Positions 6,139 through 12,485 of a stretch of DNA of 13,709 nt are shown in pieces. Position numbers and translations under genes: made by a program. The stretch's first letter is position 1. Each line of letters opens with the position of its first letter. Source of the stretch: Anaerolineales bacterium (lineage in GTDB: Bacteria > Chloroflexota > Anaerolineae > Epilineales > JAANWY01); the NCBI GenBank assembly GCA_018263655.1, contig JAANWY010000362.1, forward strand, positions 1 through 13,709, read 5' to 3'. The notes under the pieces are model-generated. The model saw nothing but the letters and a program-made list of their open reading frames with translations. It was not told the DNA's origin and ran no database searches.

Positions 6139-7143
6139 TCAGCTTATTGCAAAAGTGCCACATCCGAAGTGTGTCTGTCTCCCGATGTGGAGGATGGAGG
6201 CCAGTTCAAGGTACGGAACGAGCGGTGGAAGGATGGACAGAAAAGTCTGTGTACCTATCCAACGTCCTGGCGCATCACGGGAGGCCCGATGGATGTCATG
6301 TTGGCGGACAGAGAGAGGTGCAGCTTGTTCCATAGCCGCCTGGAGACGCGACACTTCACCCTCACTCAGGCTGTCCCACACGTCATCGGGCGTGTTGTAT
6401 TTGCCGGGTAGGAAAAGCGTCATCCGCGCGACTAGGGACGCAAGAATTCTCTGCAGGGTTGGTGCTCTGTCCGCGGATGCCTTCCTACGGCTGGAGGCAC
6501 TCGCTTTATTCTCTCCATTGCCTGTTGCAGGAAGATCAAAGGCCGTAAGCCAAGCCACATGGTCGAACAAACGCTTTGATTTGACGTCGAAAGTCAGTCC
6601 ATCCGCCCATTGGGCAGGGGTTGGGCGGTAATCCAGGTCTAGCCGGCCCTCCCGCACGACGGGTTCCCAACGGGGTCCGCGTGCGGCATAGACAGAATGA
6701 ATGTCGAACTGGCCCCACAGGTTGTGCTTGCGGTGCCAGCGAGAGTCTGTGGTCGTTGCTGCTTCCTCCATGGCCGGCAAAATGAGTTCCAGAAAAAGCC
6801 CGTGGTCCGCACTCTCTCCCATAAGCTTGAGCTCCCACAGTATCAGCTCACCCTGACCGTAAGTCCGCTTGCCTGGATAGACGAACAACACAACTTCGAT
6901 GGGCCACGATGCGTCCGGGATCGTCTTTGGCATTTTCCCACCTGCGCCCTGCTTCTTCCCCCATGGGGCCAGCGTTTTATTCCAGTGACGCGCTCTCGAA
7001 GTCGGTAGACGGTCGGCAACAATCGTGCCCAGAACTAAGGAGATTTCGGGAGATAAATCTCGAGGCAGCCAAACTAGCGGGCCGTTCACCTGCCACACGA
7101 CTAAATAGCGGATGAGGTTAATCGGTCTGATAAAAGGCCACAT
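6139..7143 (-). CDS. Cas6-like crRNA-processing RAMP protein
   Basis: The product has 334 residues. Its C-terminus reads GRWIGTQTFLSILPPLVPYL followed by ILHIGRQTHFGCGTFAI (317-333). This matches the end of the Cas6 family (the CRISPR_Cas6 type common in type III loci), where a Gly-rich loop closes the second RAMP fold. Cas6 proteins cut precursor crRNA inside the repeat. The N-terminal half is divergent and I cannot name a catalytic residue. A low-complexity Ala/Ser/Arg stretch lies at about 209-226. The start overlaps the upstream gene by 26 bp with no clear ribosome binding site, so coupling is likely and the exact start is uncertain. It is the last gene of the RAMP operon; no CRISPR array for it to process is visible here. 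A general RAMP subunit is the main alternative. Confidence 0.7.
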   Translation of the reverse strand: MWPFIRPINLIRYLVVWQVNGPLVWLPRDLSPEISLVLGTIVADRLPTSRARHWNKTLAPWGKKQGAGGKMPKTIPDASWPIEVVLFVYPGKRTYGQGELILWELKLMGESADHGLFLELILPAMEEAATTTDSRWHRKHNLWGQFDIHSVYAARGPRWEPVVREGRLDLDYRPTPAQWADGLTFDVKSKRLFDHVAWLTAFDLPATGNGENKASASSRRKASADRAPTLQRILASLVARMTLFLPGKYNTPDDVWDSLSEGEVSRLQAAMEQAAPLSVRQHDIHRASRDAPGRWIGTQTFLSILPPLVPYLELASILHIGRQTHFGCGTFAIS

Positions 7144-8095
7144 AGTTGGTTAACTCGTACAACAACTGGATTCGCGCCTTGGGCCACTGCCGGATTCGCC
7201 ACGTGTTCAACATATCCTTGGCTTCCTGGCTCAGATAGCCCAGGAACCGCCCCCAGTAGAACTGTTCCTCGCTGGGATTGTCCAAGTTCAGTAGTTCATG
7301 AAGTGCCCGTTGCGCTTCGGGGCGCAAGATCGTGCGAAATACCGCTGCCATCTCCAGCAGGCTCAAGAATTCAGAGACTTCAAAAGTAAGTAGCCCTTCC
7401 CGGTCGCGGGTGTGGGGTTTCAGGAGCTGATAAGGAGCAGAAAAGAACCGAACATGCAACCGGTCCATCGAAAAACGAGCTTCTTGATGAACAGCCCGGC
7501 CGAGGACATCTGCCATATCGACCCCTCCGCCGGTGGACGTAGTGGGGAGTACTTGAATCACACCCTTCAGCTCAGCACCGTGATACAAGAGAAGCTCTTG
7601 GAGCCATGGCTTTAGCGTGTACCGGCGCATCATCAGTAAAAAGTGGTTCTGACCGTGAACGTAGGCAGCCAAGATGTGACGATCGACTGCCTTGCCCACC
7701 TTTTTTGACACAGATGGGTGAAAACCTTCTCCAGTCTCAAGTTGCTTCGGCAACTGGTTCACCCATCCCCAAATCACGACGGACTGGTGTGATATTTTGC
7801 CCAGCCGGCTTGCTCTGGCCAGAATGGCCCGGCATGGCTCGCAGTAGGGGGCCGTCTTGCGATCGTGATAAGGATCGGGGGAGGTCTCTTGCTCTTCGGT
7901 CCGCGTGGAGCGCTGCACGGAAGCTATCTTGCGAGGGTAGGTCCAGCATCGCTGGCAGGGACCACCCAGGGCAGAGTGAGGGGGCCCGATCTCTTCTCCA
8001 TTGAAGAGATCGGGCTTTTCCTCGAGATATTCCATAGTGGCCAGTAACTCGGCGCCGCTTCGACTCCGGCGCACCCAGTTAAAGCTGTTCGGCAT
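7118..8095 (-). CDS. Unrecognised protein with two CxxC pairs in a RAMP operon
   Basis: The product has 325 residues. I do not recognise the family. Two CxxC pairs, Cys47/Cys50 (CQRC) and Cys85/Cys88 (CEPC), are spaced as in a zinc ribbon. The remainder is mixed, with a Gly-rich turn at 189-191 followed by VDMAD, and a helical C-terminal half. Cas10 proteins also carry a zinc ribbon ahead of a palm domain, but there is no GGDD motif or HD motif here, so I do not call it Cas10. It overlaps the multi-RAMP gene by 17 bp and the Cas6-like gene by 26 bp, so the three are almost surely made together. AAGGGTG about 4 bases upstream of ATG 8095 can serve as a ribosome binding site. A structural or RNA-binding subunit of the RAMP complex is a reasonable guess. 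Confidence 0.72.
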   Translation of the reverse strand: MPNSFNWVRRSRSGAELLATMEYLEEKPDLFNGEEIGPPHSALGGPCQRCWTYPRKIASVQRSTRTEEQETSPDPYHDRKTAPYCEPCRAILARASRLGKISHQSVVIWGWVNQLPKQLETGEGFHPSVSKKVGKAVDRHILAAYVHGQNHFLLMMRRYTLKPWLQELLLYHGAELKGVIQVLPTTSTGGGVDMADVLGRAVHQEARFSMDRLHVRFFSAPYQLLKPHTRDREGLLTFEVSEFLSLLEMAAVFRTILRPEAQRALHELLNLDNPSEEQFYWGRFLGYLSQEAKDMLNTWRIRQWPKARIQLLYELTNYVAFYQTD

Positions 8096-11000
8096 GCAAC
8101 ACCCTTCGCAGTTCCGGATAATGGTCTACGACCGACGGGGTGATCCATTCGTCAACCTGGATGGGCAAGCGCCAGCTCTCTTCGGGCTGGCCGGCATATC
8201 GGCTCGCCCAGTCGATGAGGTGGCTATCCGGAAGAATGTGCAAGCGGAGGCTGCCAAAGCCGAGATAGCGGTTCTTGCCCATCTTGTGAGCAAGTTCTCG
8301 CTCCAGCGCCACACACCACATCAACCTTTGCAACTCTTCTTCCTCCAGGTTCCAAAAGCGAATGGTGAAGCGGGCGCGCGTGCCGGGCAAGATGGCTCTG
8401 AAGTAACTTGCCTGCACGGTATCTGGTTCAAAACCATCCAGGTGCTCGACACCGGGCGCCAGCGGCGCGTGCGGAAAGACCCGCCACTTCTTGTCAATGA
8501 CCAATCGAGCAACGGAACCACCGGGCACCCGTTTCCATTGGCCGCCGGCGTACTGCCAGTTGCCGTAGGGGTAGGGTGCTTTGAACCAGGCCAGCTCAGG
8601 CTCGTCGAACAAGCCAAAGCCGAATGAGACCCGTCCCATGATGGCCTGATTCGGGCCCTGTCCGACCCAACCGAACAAACTGTCCGCCGGGTTCAAGCGG
8701 CTGATGTCGGGAGATGGCTCGCCAGAATCGCTAGCAATGGTATAAGTGTGACGCAGCAACCCTTTGATGCTCCTGCTGGGAAGAGCATAAACTTTGGAGC
8801 CGGGGCGCATCGCTGCCTCAGGGGGAGCCATGGAGAAGAAATCCCAGCCGTTGACGGTGTCGCCATCCAGCGCGGCCCGCAGAGAAGGTTCGCCGCTTTC
8901 GCGCACATGAATGGGCGTCAAGACTTCGGCTCCCACGACCAGCTTTCCACAGTGACCGCCAAAGGACCGATGCGAGATGAAGCCGGCCCTGGCCCTCGGC
9001 GGCGTCTGAGGCACTTCAGTCTCCTCCGAAGCGAGCGGGGGGAGCGCTTGTAGGGCACCGGCGGCAACCTCCCCTTCCAGTTCCAGCCGGCGCCACATCC
9101 CGTCCTGAGTGAGAGCCTGCTCGCCGAACAATGTCTGGTTCACACCGGACGGGTCAGCAGTCAGCCAGTTGAGCTTGGTCACAGCGGCTTCGACCCAGCC
9201 GAAGCCACTGGTCTTTTCGCCGCCCAGGGGAATATCGCCACGCTGAAAATCCTGGATCAGATGGTTCAAGAGGGACAACGCTACCAGGTCATCTTCTGTA
9301 ACATCCTGAATGTCTATCCGGAGTTGGAAGCTGAGCTGGCTGCCGTAGGCAAAGAGGTAGTCCCGTTTGGCGGCTTCTACCGGACGACCGGTTTTGGGGT
9401 CCATCTTGACCCCGTCCATCGAGCACCAGGCGCGTTCTGGATCGTACGGGTCTGTGAGGTACGCGTCGGAGAAGAAGGCCGCCCCCCGTTGCCCCTGAGT
9501 TCCAAAGAGACGATCCAAAACCTCGGCGGTCCGAGACGTTTCGCCCCATAGCGTTCTCAACACCTGCGAAGCTCGTTTCCTGAAGGCGCCCTTGATCGTG
9601 CTGCCCGGCACATAGATCTCCCACGTGCCTTCTTCCTGAGAAGATGGCGCCCACGACAGCATGCGCGTGAACACCGTATCGTAGGGTTTCCCGTACTTAC
9701 GAGAGATCGTGCGGTTGGAGGGGCCGCCGGCCCGGAAGTCAACGTGGTGGGGCTGGGCCAACTCCTGGCGCGTGCGCTCGCGATAGCCCCGGAGGAAGAC
9801 GACGAAGTTGCGGTCGTTGGTGATGCTCTTCCGCAGGTTGCGCGGGTGCACCATGTAGCGGAAACGCACACGCTGATGCTCATCGAGAAAGTTCTGCCAC
9901 GCCGAGGCGCTGACGCCCTCGGGCGGCCGGCTGCGGTCACCCCACTGCTCCTCGGTGATCGTGCCTTCGAGCAGTAGCTCCTTGATCTGGAGATGCTCTT
10001 CGCGGCTGGCGATTTCTGCGTCGACCCAGGCGTCGCTTTGCAGCAGATCAACTTGCTGGTCCACCTGCTGGTAAAGCCGGGGCAGAATGGATTCACACGC
10101 CTGCGCGAGAAGCTCTGTCAGTGTGCCCTCGTCGTCGAGCTGAGCGGAGAGCTGGTCTTCCAGGTCTGGGTCCAATCCCAGGCTGCCGGTGATCTGGAGC
10201 CAGACGTCGTGGTCGAGCTGCTGCGTCTCCTGACTTTGACGTTGCATCACATTGAGGATGCGGTCCGCCATGTTAGCTTTCCTGCCCAGGGCTTCCACTA
10301 GAGCTGCCTCGGCGGCTTCCCGACTGGGGAAGGGCTGATCGCACAGCGGTCGAGCCGACTTTATGACTTTTTTGGAAAGCGGATATCGTTTCTTCTTGCC
10401 CAGGTTCAGCAGGGCCCCTTCGGGCAGGACCCAGACATCCTTTTCCGCGGTGGACTGCTCCTGCAACCAGACGGCAATGGTGCGAGGTAGGTACGTAGCC
10501 AGCTTCTGTTTCCAGTCCTCCGGACTGAGAATGGGGCCACCGATCACCATTTCCAACCGACTACGAATCGGGTCAGGGATGTCGCGTATTGACTGCACCA
10601 GCAGCCGGCCTTCAATGGCCACAAAAGAAGGGACATCGGGCTCTACCTTACCCCAAGGCCACCCCACCAGCACGGGGTTGGTAGCATCAAACGTCAACGT
10701 AATCCTCAGGTGATTGGCCGTGGCATCTAGACGAGGCGGCGTTTCAGGGGCTGAAAACGGGAGGTCCATTTCCAGGCGACATCGTCCTAACCCCTTGCTC
10801 TTGCCGGCGCCGAACCAGAAACGACCGGCTTCAAGTTCCTGAAGCAAGTAGTACAATCGAGCTTCATTCTCACCCTGCTGCAGGGTTGATTCATCTACAT
10901 CCAACGCGATGTCGAACACGGAATGGCGGAACAGCGTTTCCATCTTGTAGTTCGCGTTGGCCTCGGCCGCCCATCGGTCCTCGTCCAGCTTGATCCCCAT

Positions 11001-11306
11001 GCGCAAGTCAAAAAACTTGTCCCGAGGATAAGACTCATCCTGCAACTTGCAGTCAACGCTGGCGATGAGTCTCTCCGGCATTGGGGAATCATACAATCGC
11101 AGCCACAGCTCGTTCAGCAACCCGATGTTCCGGCCACGACGCGATTGACCGATGAAGGCATCCATCAGAGACTGGGCCGTGCCGGCCACTTCCCCGGCTA
11201 GGGAAACCAGCCGATGAGTGCCGTCTCCGTCCCGGGTGAAAAGCGTCTTCCGTGCATTCCCCCGGTAGATCGGGGACTCTGCGATAAGTTTGCCCTGTAT
11301 TATCAT
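8079..11306 (-). CDS. Large fused multi-RAMP (Cas7-like) protein, type III CRISPR-like
   Basis: The protein has 1075 residues. RAMP 1 covers about 1-182 and ends in the Gly-rich FWFGAGKSKGLGRCRL (163-178). RAMP 2 appears to begin with a beta strand at 199 and resumes at about 485 with IYVPGSTIKGAFRKRA (564-579), FFSDAYL, and the Gly-rich PLGGEKTSGFGWVEA (693-707). RAMP 3 covers about 785-1025 with ALPSRSIKGLLRH (841-853), RLNPADSLFGW (870-880) and KNRYLGFGSLRL (1011-1022). The PGSxxKGxxR and Gly-rich motifs are those of type III Cas7 (Csm3/Cmr4/Cmr6-like) subunits, which bind crRNA and target RNA. Residues about 325-480 are probably helical and interrupt RAMP 2. AGGAGG lies 7 bases before ATG 11306. 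It is the first gene of the operon. The family closest in memory is the large CRISPR-associated RAMP group TIGR03986; a fused effector like type III-E Cas7-11 is the other comparison. Confidence 0.85.
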   Translation of the reverse strand: MIIQGKLIAESPIYRGNARKTLFTRDGDGTHRLVSLAGEVAGTAQSLMDAFIGQSRRGRNIGLLNELWLRLYDSPMPERLIASVDCKLQDESYPRDKFFDLRMGIKLDEDRWAAEANANYKMETLFRHSVFDIALDVDESTLQQGENEARLYYLLQELEAGRFWFGAGKSKGLGRCRLEMDLPFSAPETPPRLDATANHLRITLTFDATNPVLVGWPWGKVEPDVPSFVAIEGRLLVQSIRDIPDPIRSRLEMVIGGPILSPEDWKQKLATYLPRTIAVWLQEQSTAEKDVWVLPEGALLNLGKKKRYPLSKKVIKSARPLCDQPFPSREAAEAALVEALGRKANMADRILNVMQRQSQETQQLDHDVWLQITGSLGLDPDLEDQLSAQLDDEGTLTELLAQACESILPRLYQQVDQQVDLLQSDAWVDAEIASREEHLQIKELLLEGTITEEQWGDRSRPPEGVSASAWQNFLDEHQRVRFRYMVHPRNLRKSITNDRNFVVFLRGYRERTRQELAQPHHVDFRAGGPSNRTISRKYGKPYDTVFTRMLSWAPSSQEEGTWEIYVPGSTIKGAFRKRASQVLRTLWGETSRTAEVLDRLFGTQGQRGAAFFSDAYLTDPYDPERAWCSMDGVKMDPKTGRPVEAAKRDYLFAYGSQLSFQLRIDIQDVTEDDLVALSLLNHLIQDFQRGDIPLGGEKTSGFGWVEAAVTKLNWLTADPSGVNQTLFGEQALTQDGMWRRLELEGEVAAGALQALPPLASEETEVPQTPPRARAGFISHRSFGGHCGKLVVGAEVLTPIHVRESGEPSLRAALDGDTVNGWDFFSMAPPEAAMRPGSKVYALPSRSIKGLLRHTYTIASDSGEPSPDISRLNPADSLFGWVGQGPNQAIMGRVSFGFGLFDEPELAWFKAPYPYGNWQYAGGQWKRVPGGSVARLVIDKKWRVFPHAPLAPGVEHLDGFEPDTVQASYFRAILPGTRARFTIRFWNLEEEELQRLMWCVALERELAHKMGKNRYLGFGSLRLHILPDSHLIDWASRYAGQPEESWRLPIQVDEWITPSVVDHYPELRRVLHAEQL

Positions 11307-11313
11307 AGCTATG

Positions 11314-11343
11314 CCTCCTATGACCGTCTACTGTTGACCGTCT
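11314..11343 (-). promoter_or_regulatory. Ribosome binding site and paired 9-bp direct repeats before the RAMP operon
   Basis: On the minus strand a consensus AGGAGG (11314-11319) lies 7 bases before the start at 11306. Immediately upstream, the 9-mer TGACCGTCT (plus strand) occurs twice, at 11321-11329 and 11335-11343, with a 14-bp period. Paired direct repeats at this place could bind a regulator or the operon's own product. I see no confident -35/-10 pair. Confidence 0.5.
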
Positions 11344-11454
11344 CCCGTACTAAGCGTGGCCCAAGATGGCTCACGCACGCCTGGGCCGCTAAACACGGAA
11401 TAGAGAAGTAACAATAAGTAGCTTATCATGCTGGACGCACATAGTCAAATCGCG

Positions 11455-11586
11455 CAGCCGTAGTGTCTTCTCAATATATGGGGGGACATGTAGGACGATT
11501 TGGTAAATCGTCGGGTCGAAATACCATTTCGACCTACATACATAGCCCCGAAATATTGAGATGATACCAGCCGTAGGTATCTTCAC
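11455..11586. other. Nested inverted-repeat structure between the RAMP operon and the sigma factor
   Basis: The outer arms are TCTCAATAT (11469-11477) with ATATTGAGA (11553-11561), then GGGG (11481-11484) with CCCC (11546-11549), then TGTAG (11489-11493) with CTACA (11534-11538). Inside are two hairpins: ACGATTT/AAATCGT (11495-11511, loop GGT) and GGTCGAAAT/ATTTCGACC (11514-11534, loop ACC). The whole can form a three-way junction, and the two loops are complementary. CAGCCGTAG occurs as a direct repeat on both sides (11455-11463 and 11569-11577). It may be a structured RNA, a mobile element or a protein-binding site; the sequence alone does not decide this. Confidence 0.6.
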
Positions 11587-11588
11587 GC

Positions 11589-11653
11589 GGTGTAGGTCTA
11601 CGGTGTAGGTCTACGGTGTAGGTCTACGGTGTAGGTCTACGGTGTAGGCCTAC
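11589..11653. repeat. Five tandem 13-bp repeats
   Basis: GGTGTAGGTCTAC is repeated five times without spacers; the fifth unit has one change (GGCCTAC). Each unit contains GTAG and CTAC as a tiny inverted repeat, and each contains TGTAGGTC, which is complementary to GACCTACA at 11531-11538 in the neighbouring structure. It has no spacers, so it is not a CRISPR array. Confidence 0.9.
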
Positions 11654-11752
11654 GGGCCGGCAGCTGCCCAGGTGCCTTCTGGCACCCCCTTTCCTCGACC
11701 ACGGTTAGATCATGTGGTATCATGTAGGGGGCGTGAAACGTGGTGCGTGTCC

Positions 11753-11794
11753 CGTGTTGCGTAACATCGAAAAGAGAACGGACCACGCAACACG
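11753..11794. repeat. 10-bp inverted repeat upstream of the sigma factor
   Basis: CGTGTTGCGT (11753-11762) and ACGCAACACG (11785-11794) form a perfect 10-bp stem around 22 bases. It lies about 100 bp before the sigma factor start and could be an operator or part of its leader. Apart from this and a weak promoter, I see nothing else in 11654-11897. Confidence 0.5.
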
Positions 11795-11832
11795 TACCCC
11801 AATCTCGAATCTCGCACAATCGAGCACGCCCG

Positions 11833-11867
11833 TTGTCACATTTTGCCGCTTGGCGGTGTTATATAAG
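11833..11867 (+). promoter_or_regulatory. Possible promoter of the sigma/anti-sigma operon
   Basis: TTGTCA at 11833-11838 resembles a -35 box, and TGTTATATAAG at 11857-11867 resembles an extended -10 region. The spacing (about 20-23 bp) is longer than usual, so this is tentative. Confidence 0.3.
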
Positions 11868-11897
11868 TGAGATGTGTTGCAACACAAGGATCCGAAC

Positions 11898-12485
11898 GTG
11901 ACAACCAACACCTTAACTGGAGTCGCCTTGGAGTCTCAGCCCGAAGCCGATGAAGCCGATTTCGATACTCTGTTTTTGACGCACTATGACGGCATCTACC
12001 GGCTGCTGTTCCGCATCGTCGGATCGCGGGAGGAGGCCGAGGACCTGGCGCAGGAGACGTTCTTGCGCCTCTACCATCATCGGTTTCCGCCGGGACGAGA
12101 GCACAACGTTCGAGCGTGGCTGTATCGCGTAGCGACGAACTTGGCTTACAACGCGCTGCGCAGCCGGCAACGGCGTCAGCAACGTCAGGAGTCTGCCACA
12201 CGCCACGGCGCCGCGATGAGCGGTTACGCCCCCGACCCGGCCGACGTTGCGGAGCGGCAGGACGAGCGTGCAACCGTCCGTCGTGTCTTGATGACGTTAC
12301 AGCCACAGCGAGCGCAGTTACTCTTGCTGCGGCATGCCGGCTTGAGCTACCGCGAACTGGCCGCGGCGCTGAACGTCGCTCCCGGTTCCGTCGGCACGCT
12401 GCTGGCGCGCGCCAAGGCCGCCTTCGAGATCGCGTATCGGGACGAACTCTCAGGATCAGTGAGAGGAGAAAACGATGAAGTGTGA
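11898..12485 (+). CDS. ECF-type RNA polymerase sigma factor
   Basis: The protein has 195 residues. Region 2 spans about 20-96, with FDTLFLTHYDGIYRLLFRIV, the DLAQETFLRLY helix (49-59) that binds core polymerase and the -10 element, and RAWLYRVATNLAYNALR. Region 4 spans about 125-182 and contains the helix-turn-helix LSYRELAAALNVAPGSVGTL (149-168) for the -35 box. No extra C-terminal domain is present. The start is taken at GTG 11898 because AAGGA (11886-11890) lies 7 bases upstream; an in-frame GTG at 11874 would add eight residues but has no such site. The anti-sigma factor gene overlaps its end by 11 bp. Together they form a standard membrane stress-response pair that directs polymerase to its own regulon, possibly including this promoter. 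Confidence in the family is high; the signal is unknown. Confidence 0.93.
   Translation: MTTNTLTGVALESQPEADEADFDTLFLTHYDGIYRLLFRIVGSREEAEDLAQETFLRLYHHRFPPGREHNVRAWLYRVATNLAYNALRSRQRRQQRQESATRHGAAMSGYAPDPADVAERQDERATVRRVLMTLQPQRAQLLLLRHAGLSYRELAAALNVAPGSVGTLLARAKAAFEIAYRDELSGSVRGENDEV

Noticed and set aside
7118..8095. Cas10-type large subunit
   Set aside because: It has paired CxxC motifs but no GGDD palm motif, no HD motif, and less than half the usual length.
8079..11306. Direct assignment as type III-E Cas7-11
   Set aside because: The protein is several hundred residues shorter than Cas7-11, I count three rather than four clear RAMP domains, and no type III-E partner such as TPR-CHAT is present.
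11589..11653. Possible short CRISPR array near the RAMP operon
   Set aside because: The five 13-bp units are directly joined with no spacers, and the unit is far too short for a CRISPR repeat.
11734..11762. ECF-type autoregulated promoter (TGAAAC followed by CGT)
   Set aside because: The spacing to the candidate -10 triplets is 13 or 20 bp rather than the usual 16-17.
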